A stretch of DNA of 55,594 bases, taken from positions 1 through 55,594 of the forward strand of contig PNNC01000143.1 of NCBI GenBank assembly GCA_013824015.1, read 5' to 3'. Both the position numbers and the translations under genes were made by a program. How positions within the stretch are numbered: position 1 is the stretch's first letter; the number at the start of each line of letters is the position of its first letter. A model generated the notes under the pieces. That model saw only the letters and a program-made list of their open reading frames with translations, did no database searches and had not been told where the DNA came from. Positions 19,531 through 27,252 of the stretch are shown piece by piece. The DNA comes from Polaromonas sp. GTDB lineage: Bacteria; Pseudomonadota; Gammaproteobacteria; Burkholderiales; Burkholderiaceae_C.

Positions 19531-20357
19531 CATTCGCCTTTGAATGCTGCCGGGCGTTTTTCGAGAAAGGCGGTGACGCCCTCGATGTAGTCATGCGTGC
19601 GGCCCAGCGCCGACTGGGTGTCACGCTCGAGGTCAAGCTGGGTGTCCAGCCCGTTGGCAGCGCCTGTGTGCAACAGGCGCCGGGTCTCGACCAGGGCCCG
19701 CGTCGGCATCTGCGCCAGGCGCGCGGCCAGCTGCATCGCCTTGTCCAGGCAATCCTCGCCTTCGGCGGCGACGTCCCAGATCATTCCCCATTCCCTGGCG
19801 TCCTTCGCGCTGAGCTTGTCGCCCAGCATGGCCGCGCCCAGCGCGCGCGCCAGTCCCAGCCGCTTGACCAGGAACCAGGTGCCGCCGGCGTCGGGCACCA
19901 GGCCAATCTTGCTGAAGGCCTGAATGAAGCTGGCGGCCGGCGCGGCAATCGCGATGTCGCAGGTCATGGCCAGCGAGGCACCGGCCCCGGCGGCGACGCC
20001 ATTGACGGCCGCCACCGTCGGCATGCGCAGGGCCTGCAGCCGGCGCACCGTGGGATTGAAGGCCTGGTCGATGATGGGTCCGGGATTGGCGCGCTCCACC
20101 AGGCCGGGGCCGGGGGTGAAATCAAACTCGCCGAGATCGGCGCCGGCGCAAAAGCCGCGCCCGGCGCCGGTGATCACCAGCGCGCGAATCAGCGGGTTGG
20201 CTTCGGCCTGGTCCAGCGCCGCCCACAAGTCACGGTGCATTTGCCGGGTAAAGCTGTTGAGCGCCTGCGGGCGGTTCAGCGTGAGCAGCGCAACGGCGCC
20301 ATGCTCGGCATACAAAACCGCAGGGGCGCCCGCCGTTGCGGGTGAGGCTGGTGTCAT
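19530..20357 (-). CDS. paaG: 2-(1,2-epoxy-1,2-dihydrophenyl)acetyl-CoA isomerase PaaG
   Basis: A 275-residue crotonase-fold enzyme starting MTPASPATAGAPAVLYAEHG. The oxyanion-hole segments are GAGRGFCAGADLGEF (about 72-86) and NGVAAGAGASLAMTCDIAIAA (about 118-138). DAGGTWFLVKRLGLARA is typical of PaaG, which converts the ring epoxide to the oxepin-CoA. It is the first gene of the minus-strand paa operon. A palindromic operator lies 28 bp upstream of its start codon, between it and the divergent paaF-like gene. Confidence 0.9.
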   Translation of the reverse strand: MTPASPATAGAPAVLYAEHGAVALLTLNRPQALNSFTRQMHRDLWAALDQAEANPLIRALVITGAGRGFCAGADLGEFDFTPGPGLVERANPGPIIDQAFNPTVRRLQALRMPTVAAVNGVAAGAGASLAMTCDIAIAAPAASFIQAFSKIGLVPDAGGTWFLVKRLGLARALGAAMLGDKLSAKDAREWGMIWDVAAEGEDCLDKAMQLAARLAQMPTRALVETRRLLHTGAANGLDTQLDLERDTQSALGRTHDYIEGVTAFLEKRPAAFKGE

Positions 20358-20384
20358 GAAGTGGGTCTCCTGAGCTGAATTTAG

Positions 20385-20412
20385 CATTAACCGACCCATC
20401 GGTCGGTTAATG
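20385..20412. promoter_or_regulatory. Palindromic operator between paaG and paaF (TetR/PaaR-type, inferred)
   Basis: CATTAACCGACC (20385-20396) and GGTCGGTTAATG (20401-20412) are perfect 12-bp inverted arms separated by CATC. The element lies in the 114-bp gap between divergent phenylacetate genes. Its size and ACCGACC/GGTCGGT arms resemble TetR-family operators; a PaaR-like repressor responding to phenylacetyl-CoA is the natural candidate, but no paaR gene is in the window. Confidence 0.75.
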
Positions 20413-20471
20413 TTTTCCCTTGGCTGGGTCCGCCGTGCGCATGGCATGATGCATCCCCAAAGGACCCTGCC

Positions 20472-21248
20472 ATGACTTACGAAATGATTCTGACCCGCAC
20501 CGAAGGCCGCGTGGCCATCATCACGCTGAACCGCCCCAAACAGCTCAATGCGCTGAACGACCGGCTGATGGATGAACTGGGCAGCGCGCTGAAGGCCTTT
20601 GATGCCGATGACAACACCGGCTGCATCATCCTGACCGGCAGCGAGAAAGCCTTTGCCGCCGGCGCTGACATCGGCGCGATGGCCACCTACGGTTTCGCCG
20701 ACGTCTACAAAAACGACTACATCACCCGCAACTGGGAACAGCTGCGCAGCGTGCGCAAGCCGGTGATTGCCGCCGTCAGCGGCTTCGCCCTGGGCGGCGG
20801 CTGCGAACTGGCGATGATGTGCGACTTCATCATTGCGGCGGACAACGCAAAATTCGGCCAGCCCGAAATCAAGCTCGGCATCATTCCCGGCTCCGGCGGC
20901 ACCCAGCGCCTGCCGCGCGCGGTCGGCAAGGCCAAAGCCATGGACATGGTGCTGACCGGCCGCATGATGGATGCGGCAGAGGCCGAACGCAGCGGGCTGG
21001 CCAGCCGGGTCGTGCCGCTGGACAAACTGATGGACGAAGCCCTCGGCGTGGCGCTGCAGATCTGTGACTACGGCCAGATCGCCGTGATGGCCGCCAAGGA
21101 GGCGGTGAACCGCGCCTACGAAGGCACGCTGGCCGACGGCATCATGTTCGAGCGCCGCCTGTTCCATGCCACCTTCGCCACCAGCGACCAGAAGGAAGGC
21201 ATGGATGCGTTTGTGAACAAGCGAAAAGCCGTGTTTACACACCGGTAA
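20472..21248 (+). CDS. paaF: Enoyl-CoA hydratase, PaaF-like
   Basis: A 258-residue crotonase-family enzyme. The oxyanion-hole segments are [14 protein letters not shown] (about 57-70) and [20 protein letters not shown] (about 99-118). Catalytic glutamates lie in GGGCELAM and in [19 protein letters not shown]. This is the classic 2,3-enoyl-CoA hydratase pattern, consistent with PaaF acting on 2,3-dehydroadipyl-CoA, although a general fatty-acid hydratase cannot be excluded from sequence. Being divergent from paaGIK and sharing the operator supports the phenylacetate assignment. Confidence 0.85.
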   Translation: MTYEMILTRTEGRVAIITLNRPKQLNALNDRLMDELGSALKAFDADDNTGCIILTGSEKAFAAGADIGAMATYGFADVYKNDYITRNWEQLRSVRKPVIAAVSGFALGGGCELAMMCDFIIAADNAKFGQPEIKLGIIPGSGGTQRLPRAVGKAKAMDMVLTGRMMDAAEAERSGLASRVVPLDKLMDEALGVALQICDYGQIAVMAAKEAVNRAYEGTLADGIMFERRLFHATFATSDQKEGMDAFVNKRKAVFTHR

Positions 21249-21323
21249 GCTGCCGGGGGTGCCCGGCTCTTTCAGAAGTTTGATGACCGGGATGCAGGGC
21301 AAGGCGCCCGGAGCGCAGGACAC

Positions 21324-21353
21324 CGGAATGCACTCGGGTGCATGAGGATTCCG
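21324..21353. repeat. Nested hairpin, possible dispersed repeat
   Basis: Downstream of paaF, ATGCAC/GTGCAT (21328-21343) is enclosed by CGGAAT (21324-21329) and ATTCCG (21348-21353), giving alternative nested stems. It reminds me of short intergenic repeats of Comamonadaceae containing GTGCATGAGGATT, but only one copy is in this window. The rest of 21249-21429 shows no gene. Confidence 0.45.
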
Positions 21354-21429
21354 GGCACCGCCGAACGCCTGTGTTCGCTCCCGCTTTGGGCCGCCATGCG
21401 CCCGGCAATCAGACTTGTGGAAGTGCCGC

Positions 21430-21435
21430 TATAAT
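21430..21435 (+). promoter_or_regulatory. -10 element of the tRNA gene
   Basis: A perfect TATAAT ends 11 bp before the tRNA, followed by a GC-rich discriminator (GCTCGCGCGG). That composition is typical of stringently controlled stable-RNA promoters. No convincing -35 lies at 16-18 bp. Confidence 0.6.
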
Positions 21436-21446
21436 TCTGCTCGCGC

Positions 21447-21523
21447 GGTGATATAGCTCAGTTGGTTAGAGCGCAGCATTCATAATGCTGATGTCGGTGG
21501 TTCAAGTCCACCTATCACCACCA
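21447..21523 (+). tRNA. tRNA with CAT anticodon, probably tRNA-Met (elongator)
   Basis: A 77-nt gene with encoded CCA. The acceptor stem GGTGATA (21447-21453) pairs with TATCACC (21513-21519), with A discriminator and CCA at 21521-21523. The D-loop AGCTCAGTTGGTTAGAGC and the T-arm GGTGGTTCAAGTCCACC are present. The anticodon stem CAGCA/TGCTG carries loop TTCATAA. A 7-bp paired acceptor end excludes initiator tRNA. The CAT anticodon could also be lysidine-modified tRNA-Ile2; I favour elongator Met. Confidence 0.9.
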
Positions 21524-21532
21524 GATTTCCCG

Positions 21533-21560
21533 AGCCCCAGAAATCCATTCTTCTGGGGCT
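21533..21560. terminator. Hairpin after the tRNA
   Basis: AGCCCCAGAA (21533-21542) and TTCTGGGGCT (21551-21560) form a perfect 10-bp stem with an 8-nt loop, 10 nt after the tRNA CCA end. No T tract follows. It may terminate or process the tRNA transcript. Confidence 0.5.
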
Positions 21561-21642
21561 GACGAACGCAGCGAAGGGCCGCCCCGAGCAAGTTCAGCCC
21601 CCTTGGGGGGCAGCGTCTACACGAAGTGAAAAGCGTGGGGGC
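21561..21642 (-). repeat. Dispersed repeat family 2, intergenic copy after the tRNA
   Basis: On the minus strand it begins GCCCCCACGCTTTTCACTTC, has the core CGCTGCCCCCCAAGGGGGCT, then CGGGGCGGCCCTTCGCTGCG. It aligns over its whole length with the copy inside prmA. Confidence 0.8.
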
Positions 21643-21673
21643 CTTTCTAATTCACAGCCTCTGGATAAACACC

Positions 21674-22126
21674 ATGAAACGCTGCCTGAAACACCTTTTC
21701 CTCGCCCTGCCGGTGGCCTTGCTGCTGGGCCTGCCTGCCGCAGCGCAAACATCCGGCAGCGACGGCAGCCTCAGCGTGCGGCAATTCCCCAAAGCCGCCT
21801 TGCGCGGCGTGCTGGTGGTCAAGGCGCCACCCGAGGTCAGCCTCAATGGCAAGCCCGACCGGCTGTCGCCCGGGGCGCGCATCCGCAACCTGAACAACAA
21901 CTTTGTCGTGCCCGGCGCCCTGCTCGATCAGGAACTGCTGGTCAACTACACCCGGGACAGCATGGGCCAGATTTACGAAGTCTGGATGCTGAGCGCCGAG
22001 GAGGCGAAGGAAAAACGGGCCGGCCTGCCGCCCCGATTCAGTCTGGGTCTCGATTTCGGATCCAGTGCCGCGCCGCAGGACGACGGCAAAACGCCCTACG
22101 ACCAGCTGCCACGCTACAAGCAGTAA
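21674..22126 (+). CDS. Small exported conserved hypothetical protein
   Basis: A 150-residue protein with a clear Sec signal peptide (MKRCLKHLFLALPVALLLGLPAAAQ, cleavage near residue 25). The mature part is short, with VVKAPPEVSLNGKPDRLSPGARIRN and FVVPGALLDQELLVNYTRDSMGQIYEVWML. No cofactor or catalytic motif is apparent and I do not recognise a named domain. Likely periplasmic. An upstream in-frame ATG at 21626 lies partly in the repeat and is not preferred. It is 81 bp upstream of miaB, separated from it by a family 1 repeat. Confidence 0.75.
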   Translation: MKRCLKHLFLALPVALLLGLPAAAQTSGSDGSLSVRQFPKAALRGVLVVKAPPEVSLNGKPDRLSPGARIRNLNNNFVVPGALLDQELLVNYTRDSMGQIYEVWMLSAEEAKEKRAGLPPRFSLGLDFGSSAAPQDDGKTPYDQLPRYKQ

Positions 22127-22150
22127 AGCGCCGGCTTTTTCAAGCCAGAT

Positions 22151-22201
22151 CGGGCTCCAGCCCATGTACAGCGGTCGTCAATCGCTAGCAATTTGATAGC
22201 A
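22151..22201 (+). repeat. Dispersed repeat family 1, copy d
   Basis: It reads CGGGCTCCAGCCCATGTACAG and ends CGCTAGCAATTTGATAGCAA, a slightly degraded version of the terminal palindrome. It ends 7 bp before the miaB start codon, so it may supply part of the 5' untranslated region. Confidence 0.8.
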
Positions 22202-22207
22202 AATACC

Positions 22208-23554
22208 ATGAGCAAAAAAGTCTTTATCAAAACCTTCGGGTGCCAGATGAACGAGTACGACTCGGACAAGATGTCCGACGTGCTGCGCGCGGCCGACGGT
22301 TACGAGCCCACCAGCAATGTCGATGAGGCCGACCTGATCCTGTTCAACACCTGCTCGGTGCGCGAAAAGGCGCAGGAGAAGGTGTTCAGCGACCTGGGCC
22401 GGGTCAAGCACCTGAAGAAAAAGGGCGTGCTGATCGGCGTCGGCGGTTGTGTCGCCAGCCAGGAGGGCGAGGCCATCATCACGCGCGCACCCTATGTGGA
22501 CGTGGTGTTCGGTCCGCAGACGCTGCATCGCCTGCCCGAGTTGCTGAACCGGCGCGCGCGCCTGGGCCAGTCGCAGGTCGACATCAGTTTTCCGGAAATC
22601 GAAAAGTTTGACCACCTGCCGCCGGCGCGCGTCGAGGGCGCCAGCGCCTTTGTCTCCATCATGGAAGGCTGCTCCAAGTACTGCAGCTACTGCGTCGTGC
22701 CCTACACCCGCGGCGAAGAGGTTTCACGCCCCTTCGAGGACGTGCTGGTGGAGGTCGCCGGTCTCGCGGACCAGGGCGTGCGCGAGGTCACCCTGCTCGG
22801 GCAGAACGTCAACGCCTACCGCGGAACCATGGGCGGCACCGCCGACATCGCCGACTTCGCCACCCTGCTCGAATATGTTTCCGACATTCCCGGCATCGAA
22901 CGCATCCGTTACGTGACCAGCCACCCCAACGAGTTCACGCAAAGCCTGATCGACGCCTACGGCAAGCTGCCCAAGCTGGTGAACCACCTGCACCTGCCGG
23001 TGCAGCACGGCTCGGACCGCATCCTGATGGCCATGAAACGCGGCTACACCGCGATGGAATACAAATCCACCATCCGCAAGCTGCGCGCCATCCGCCCCGA
23101 CCTGGCGATGAGCAGCGACTTCATCGTTGGGTTCCCGGGCGAGACCGAGGAGGACTTCAGCAAGATGATGAAACTGATAGCCGACGTCGGTTACGACACC
23201 TCCTTCAGCTTCATCTTCAGCCCGCGCCCCGGCACACCGGCCGCCAACCTGGCCGACGACACGCCGCACGAGGTCAAGCTCGCGCGCCTGCAGCGCGTGC
23301 AGGCCGCCATCGATGACAGCGTGCGCGCCATCAGCGCCAGCCGCCTGGGCACGGTGCAGCGCATCCTGGTCGAAGGCGCCTCGCGCAAGGATGCCTCCGA
23401 GCTGATGGGCCGCACCGAATGCAACCGCGTTGTCAATTTCACCGGCTCGCCGCGCCTGGTCGGCCAGATGATCGACGTCACCATCACCGAGGCATCCCAG
23501 CGCTCGCTGCGCGGCGAGGTGCTGCTGCACGAAGAAGCCGCGCTGACGGCCTGA
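22208..23554 (+). CDS. miaB: tRNA-2-methylthio-N6-dimethylallyladenosine synthase
   Basis: A 448-residue radical-SAM methylthiotransferase modifying A37 of tRNAs reading UNN codons. The N-terminal UPF0004 domain has the cluster cysteines in [25 protein letters not shown] and GGCVASQEG. The radical SAM motif [15 protein letters not shown] is near residues 155-169. A C-terminal TRAM domain starts around [13 protein letters not shown]. The ATG at 22208 ([13 protein letters not shown]) is the family start; an in-frame ATG at 22193 lies in the repeat. Confidence 0.97.
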   Translation: MSKKVFIKTFGCQMNEYDSDKMSDVLRAADGYEPTSNVDEADLILFNTCSVREKAQEKVFSDLGRVKHLKKKGVLIGVGGCVASQEGEAIITRAPYVDVVFGPQTLHRLPELLNRRARLGQSQVDISFPEIEKFDHLPPARVEGASAFVSIMEGCSKYCSYCVVPYTRGEEVSRPFEDVLVEVAGLADQGVREVTLLGQNVNAYRGTMGGTADIADFATLLEYVSDIPGIERIRYVTSHPNEFTQSLIDAYGKLPKLVNHLHLPVQHGSDRILMAMKRGYTAMEYKSTIRKLRAIRPDLAMSSDFIVGFPGETEEDFSKMMKLIADVGYDTSFSFIFSPRPGTPAANLADDTPHEVKLARLQRVQAAIDDSVRAISASRLGTVQRILVEGASRKDASELMGRTECNRVVNFTGSPRLVGQMIDVTITEASQRSLRGEVLLHEEAALTA

Positions 23555-23585
23555 GGCCAGACGCCGTGGCAGGCCGCAACCCAGG

Positions 23586-25007
23586 ATGCTGAAACACGTT
23601 TCCTTCCGGCAGTTGCTGGTGGTGGCTTTTTTGCTGATCGCCGCGCTGCTGGCGGCAGCGTCGCTGCGCGCCCTGTTCACGCTGGAGCAACTGACCCTGC
23701 AAAGCCGCGAAAGCGCCGACCGCGCGCTGGACCTGAGCGCCGCCGCCCAGTCGCTGACCGAGCGCAGCGTGGCCATGGAACGCACCGCGCGCCAGTCGCT
23801 GGTGCTGGGCGACCGCCTGCTGCGGCGCCGCTTCGACGAGGCCGCCGCCGAGGCGCGCGCGGTGCTGGCACGGCTGGCAACGCAGGGCGTGCCCGCCGCG
23901 CAGGTGGCGGACTGGCGCCAGCGCCTGGAGGCGATCACCGCCCTGCTCGACGGCGCGCCCGACACCGCCTTCGACCGGGACCGCCAGGTCGCGCTGGAAT
24001 TTCGCGAACTCGATGGGGTCAACGCCGCGATTGCGCAGCAGGTGCGCCAGGCCATTGCAGCGCAGAACCGCAGCCTGCTGGACACGCTGGAGACCCGCCG
24101 CCGCCAGCTCACGCAGCAGGTCATCGGCGCCATCGGGCTGTCGGTGATGCTGGCGCTGGCCTTCGGCATCTTGCTGACCCGGCCACTGCGGCGACTGGAA
24201 AAAGCCATCATCGGCCTCGGTGAAAACCGCCTCGACGAAGCCATCGCCATCGACGGCCCGGCCGACCTGCAACTGGTCGGGCAGCGCCTGGAATGGCTGC
24301 GCCTGCGCCTGGTCGAGCTGGACGCCGACAAGTCGCGTTTCCTGCGCCATGTGTCGCACGAGCTGAAAACCCCGCTGGCCTCGTTGCGCGAAGGTGTCTC
24401 CCTGCTCGAGGACGGCGTGGCCGGCGAACTCAGCAACAACCAGCGCGAAATCGCCAAGATCCTGCGCCACAACACCGGCCTGCTGCAGGGCCAGATCGAG
24501 GATCTGCTGCGTTTTAATGCCGCCGCTTTCGAGGCACGCCAGTTGCGGCGCGAAAAAACCGACCTGCTGCAACTGATCAGCGAGCAGGTCCAGGCCCAGC
24601 AGCTGCAGTGGCGCGCGCGTGAGCTGCAGGTCGGGATCGAAGGCAAGGCGGTGCAGGCCGAGGTCGACCGCGACAAGCTGGGAACCGTGATCGCCAATCT
24701 GTTGTCCAACGCCATCCGTTATTCCCCGCCGCAGGGTCGCATCCGCATCCGGCTGAGCCGGCTGGCCGAAGCCGTGCGCATCGATGTCATCGATGAAGGT
24801 GCGGGGATCGCCTTTGAGGACCGGACCCGTGTTTTTGAACCTTTTTACCGCGGCGCCCAGCAGCCGCCGCAGGCCGTGCGCGGCAGCGGCATCGGCCTGT
24901 CCATCGTGCAGGAGTACATTGCTGCGCATGGTGGCCAGGTGCAATTGCTGCCGGACGGCCCCGGCGCCCATTTCAGGATTGAACTTCCCCATGCTTTCAA
25001 GCGTTGA
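23586..25007 (+). CDS. glrK: Sensor histidine kinase, GlrK/QseE-type
   Basis: A 473-residue membrane kinase. Transmembrane helix 1 (LLVVAFLLIAALLAAASL, about 10-27) is followed by a roughly 150-residue periplasmic helical sensor. Helix 2 (VIGAIGLSVMLALAFGILL, about 179-197) leads into a HAMP region. The dimerisation box FLRHVSHELKTPLASLREG carries phospho-acceptor His258. The N box is NLLSNAIRYSP and the G boxes are DEGAGIAF and GSGIGLSIVQEYIAAHGG. The operon order kinase–small lipoprotein–sigma-54 response regulator is that of enterobacterial glrK–qseG–glrR. The partner regulator is at 25617. It begins 31 bp after miaB. Confidence 0.88.
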   Translation: MLKHVSFRQLLVVAFLLIAALLAAASLRALFTLEQLTLQSRESADRALDLSAAAQSLTERSVAMERTARQSLVLGDRLLRRRFDEAAAEARAVLARLATQGVPAAQVADWRQRLEAITALLDGAPDTAFDRDRQVALEFRELDGVNAAIAQQVRQAIAAQNRSLLDTLETRRRQLTQQVIGAIGLSVMLALAFGILLTRPLRRLEKAIIGLGENRLDEAIAIDGPADLQLVGQRLEWLRLRLVELDADKSRFLRHVSHELKTPLASLREGVSLLEDGVAGELSNNQREIAKILRHNTGLLQGQIEDLLRFNAAAFEARQLRREKTDLLQLISEQVQAQQLQWRARELQVGIEGKAVQAEVDRDKLGTVIANLLSNAIRYSPPQGRIRIRLSRLAEAVRIDVIDEGAGIAFEDRTRVFEPFYRGAQQPPQAVRGSGIGLSIVQEYIAAHGGQVQLLPDGPGAHFRIELPHAFKR

Positions 25008-25620
25008 TCCCCGACCCGGCAAACGCCTGGTGTTTTGCGTGGCGCTGGCCGCCAGCCTGGCCGCCGCCGGTTGCACGCTGCCGCGACAGGCACCGGCGCA
25101 AACCGTCGGCAACGCGCCGTCACCGGTGTTCGCGGCTGTCGCCACCCCCACGCCGCCACCAGCGCCGCCGGTGCGCGACGCGGTGGCGCTGCTGCTGGAA
25201 CACGCCGACCGGGTGCGGGGCCTGCAGGGCGGGGAGCTGGCCCAGGAAATTGCGCGCCTGAACGAGGCCAGCGCGCCGGCCGACCAGTTGCGGCTGGCCA
25301 TGGCCCTGAGCCAGACACGCCAGCTCTACGACCTGGTGCGTGCCCAGGAATTGCTGCAGCGCGTGCTGGCCAACCAGACCGAAGAAGCGCGCGAACTGCA
25401 TGTGCTGGCGCGGCTGCTGGGCGCACGTTATGCCGAACAGCGGCGGCTGGAAGACCAGCTGGACCGCCAGAACCAGCAGGTGCGCGAGTTGCAGCGCCGG
25501 CTCGGGGACACCCAGGACAAACTCGACGCGCTCAAGGAGATCGAACGCAGCCTGACCAGCCGACCGCCGGCCGCACCCGCCTCCGCCCCCAACAGCCGCG
25601 CGCGGCCGCCCGCCCCATGA
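24991..25620 (+). CDS. Small lipoprotein between kinase and regulator (QseG-like position)
   Basis: A 209-residue predicted lipoprotein starting MLSSVDPRPGKRLVFCVALAA. The lipobox AAGC is at about residues 24-27. An Ala/Pro-rich stretch is followed by a largely helical, Arg/Glu/Gln-rich region (about 60-190) with coiled-coil character, e.g. RRLEDQLDRQNQQVRELQRRLGD. The start overlaps the kinase stop by 17 bp and its TGA overlaps the regulator ATG (ATGA), so all three are translationally coupled. The position equals qseG in enterobacteria, whose lipoprotein modulates the kinase; sequence similarity to QseG cannot be judged by eye. Confidence 0.8.
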   Translation: MLSSVDPRPGKRLVFCVALAASLAAAGCTLPRQAPAQTVGNAPSPVFAAVATPTPPPAPPVRDAVALLLEHADRVRGLQGGELAQEIARLNEASAPADQLRLAMALSQTRQLYDLVRAQELLQRVLANQTEEARELHVLARLLGARYAEQRRLEDQLDRQNQQVRELQRRLGDTQDKLDALKEIERSLTSRPPAAPASAPNSRARPPAP

Positions 25621-27044
25621 GCGCGCCTGCCGCCGGCGCACATCTGCTGGTCGTCGACGACGACGCCGACATGCTGCGCCTGCTGACCATGCGACTGACC
25701 GCCGCCGGTTACCGCGTCAGCGCCGTGGGATCGGCCGAGGCCGCACTGGTGCAGCTCGACATCGAACGGCCGCAACTGGTGCTCAGCGACGTGCGCTTGC
25801 CGGGCAAGGACGGGCTGGCGCTGTTTGAAGAGATACGCGCGCGCCATCCCTCGCTGCCGGTGATCCTGCTGACCGCGCACGGCACGATTCCCGACGCGGT
25901 CGAAGCGACCGAGCGCGGTGTTTTCACCTACCTGACCAAACCCTTCGACGGCAAGGCGCTGGAGGGCAAGATTGCCCAGGCGCTGGCACTGAGCGCGCCG
26001 GCACCGGCCACACAAGCCGGCCCCGAAGACAGCTGGCAAAACGCCATCATCAGCCGCTCCAGCCGCATGGCCGAAACCCTGGCCGAAGCCCGCATGGTGG
26101 CGCGCTCGGATGCCAGCGTGATGCTGCGCGGCGAGAGCGGCACCGGCAAGGAACTGCTGGCCCAGGCCATCCACCAGGCCAGCCCGCGCGCGTCCCATCC
26201 GTTTATTGCGGTCAACTGTGGCGCCATTCCGGAAGCGCTGCTGGAATCCGAACTGTTCGGCCACGTCAAGGGCGCCTTCACCGACGCCTCGTCGAATCAC
26301 AAGGGCCTGTTCCAGGCGGCCGAGGGCGGCACGCTGCTGCTCGACGAGATCGGCGACATGCCGCTGGCCTTGCAGGTCAAGCTGCTGCGCGTGTTGCAGG
26401 AGCGTGTGGTGCGCCCGCTCGGCTCCAGCCAGTCGATCCCGGTCAATGTGCGCATCCTGTCGGCCACCCACCGCGATCTCGATGCGGCCATGGCCGAAGG
26501 CCAGTTCCGCACCGACCTCTACTACCGCCTGAACGTGGTGACGCTGACGCTGCCGCCGCTGGCCGAGCGGCGCGAGGACATCGCGCTGCTGGCCAACCAC
26601 TTCCTGGTCAAGCTGGCCGGCAAATACGGCAAGCGCCTGAGCGGCTTTGCGCCAGAAGCGCTCAAGGCGCTGACCACGGCCGCCTGGCCGGGCAATGTGC
26701 GCCAGCTCTACAACGTGGTCGAGCAGGTGTGTGCGCTGGCCAGCACGCCACTGATCCCGCTGGCGCTGATCCAGCGCGCGCTGCGTTCGCCCAGCGTGCA
26801 GGTGCTGACCCTGGCCGATGCGCGCCAGCGTTTCGAGCACGAATACCTGGTCGGCCTGCTCAAACTGACCGATGGCAATGTCGCCGATGCGGCGCGTCTG
26901 GCCGACCGCAACCGCACCGAGTTTTACCGCCTGATGCAAAAACATGGCCTGACGCCCAGCCACTTCAAAACCGAAGCTGTGAACGCGTCGCCAGACGCTG
27001 TCGCTGATGAGCGACAGGGCCAAGTGCCTGATTTCAAACAATAA
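25617..27044 (+). CDS. glrR: Sigma-54-dependent response regulator, GlrR/QseF-type
   Basis: A 475-residue bacterial enhancer-binding protein. The receiver domain has VVDDDADM and phospho-acceptor Asp58 (LSDVRLPGKDG). The AAA+ domain has Walker A GESGTGKE (about 178-185), Walker B LLLDEIGDMP and the arginine finger region FRTDLYYRLNVV. The sigma-54 contact loop reads GAFTDA (residues 219-224) instead of GAFTGA. The Fis-type helix-turn-helix NVADAARLADRNRTEFYRLMQKHGL is very close to what I recall of enterobacterial GlrR (RNRTEFYKLL). Two sites of the form TGTC-N10-GACA, the reported GlrR box, lie at the 3' end of this gene and just after it. Confidence 0.9.
   Translation: MSAPAAGAHLLVVDDDADMLRLLTMRLTAAGYRVSAVGSAEAALVQLDIERPQLVLSDVRLPGKDGLALFEEIRARHPSLPVILLTAHGTIPDAVEATERGVFTYLTKPFDGKALEGKIAQALALSAPAPATQAGPEDSWQNAIISRSSRMAETLAEARMVARSDASVMLRGESGTGKELLAQAIHQASPRASHPFIAVNCGAIPEALLESELFGHVKGAFTDASSNHKGLFQAAEGGTLLLDEIGDMPLALQVKLLRVLQERVVRPLGSSQSIPVNVRILSATHRDLDAAMAEGQFRTDLYYRLNVVTLTLPPLAERREDIALLANHFLVKLAGKYGKRLSGFAPEALKALTTAAWPGNVRQLYNVVEQVCALASTPLIPLALIQRALRSPSVQVLTLADARQRFEHEYLVGLLKLTDGNVADAARLADRNRTEFYRLMQKHGLTPSHFKTEAVNASPDAVADERQGQVPDFKQ
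26999..27016. promoter_or_regulatory. Putative GlrR binding site 1 (TGTC-N10-GACA)
   Basis: TGTC, ten bases (GCTGATGAGC), GACA. The palindrome extends to CTGTCGCT/AGCGACAG, 8-bp perfect arms. It lies inside the last codons of the regulator gene, about 187-204 bp upstream of the predicted opgG transcription start. Confidence 0.7.
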
Positions 27045-27065
27045 TTTCCCGGACAACGGCAGAGG

Positions 27066-27083
27066 TGTCGCTGAGGGGCGACA
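27066..27083. promoter_or_regulatory. Putative GlrR binding site 2 (TGTC-N10-GACA)
   Basis: TGTC, ten bases (GCTGAGGGGC), GACA, with arms TGTCGC/GCGACA. It is centred 67 bp from site 1 and about 129 bp upstream of the predicted sigma-54 start site, a typical enhancer distance. Confidence 0.7.
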
Positions 27084-27145
27084 AAAATCAAGGGTTTTCC
27101 CTCGGTTTTTTTCGCCTGACCTCCACTTTTCAGACAAATAGCGTT

Positions 27146-27158
27146 CAAGTTGTTGATT
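27146..27158 (-). promoter_or_regulatory. IHF consensus site
   Basis: On the minus strand it reads AATCAACAACTTG, a full match to WATCAA-N4-TTR. It lies between the two TGTC-N10-GACA sites and the -24/-12 element, where a DNA-bending site is expected. A weaker IHF-like match (AATCAAGGGTTTT) is at 27086-27098. Confidence 0.6.
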
Positions 27159-27177
27159 TGATTCAGCTTTTCATGGC

Positions 27178-27193
27178 TGGCACAGGGTTTGCC
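27178..27193 (+). promoter_or_regulatory. Sigma-54 promoter (-24/-12) upstream of opgG
   Basis: TGGCAC-AGGGT-TTGC, with GG at 27179-27180 and GC at 27191-27192 separated by exactly 10 bp, matches the sigma-54 consensus TGGCAC-N5-TTGC. The predicted start is near 27203. This favours translation of opgG from the ATG at 27253 rather than 27205. Confidence 0.78.
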
Positions 27194-27252
27194 CTTGTCC
27201 GTCCATGTTTCTGCTTTTGCCCCTGATTTCAACCCGCGCCGGCTTCGCGCGG

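Noticed and set aside
21447-21523. Initiator tRNA-Met
   Set aside because: The first base pair of the acceptor stem is intact (G-C), unlike bacterial initiators, and the anticodon stem lacks the three G-C pairs.
26999-27083. The two TGTCGC/GCGACA stems as transcription terminators of the glrKR operon
   Set aside because: Neither is followed by a T tract, one is inside the coding sequence, and the exact TGTC-N10-GACA spacing plus the downstream sigma-54 element fit regulator sites better.
27205-27252. ATG at 27205 as the opgG start
   Set aside because: It would lie about 2 bp after the predicted sigma-54 start and adds a second hydrophobic stretch before a clean signal peptide. It remains possible if the promoter prediction is wrong.
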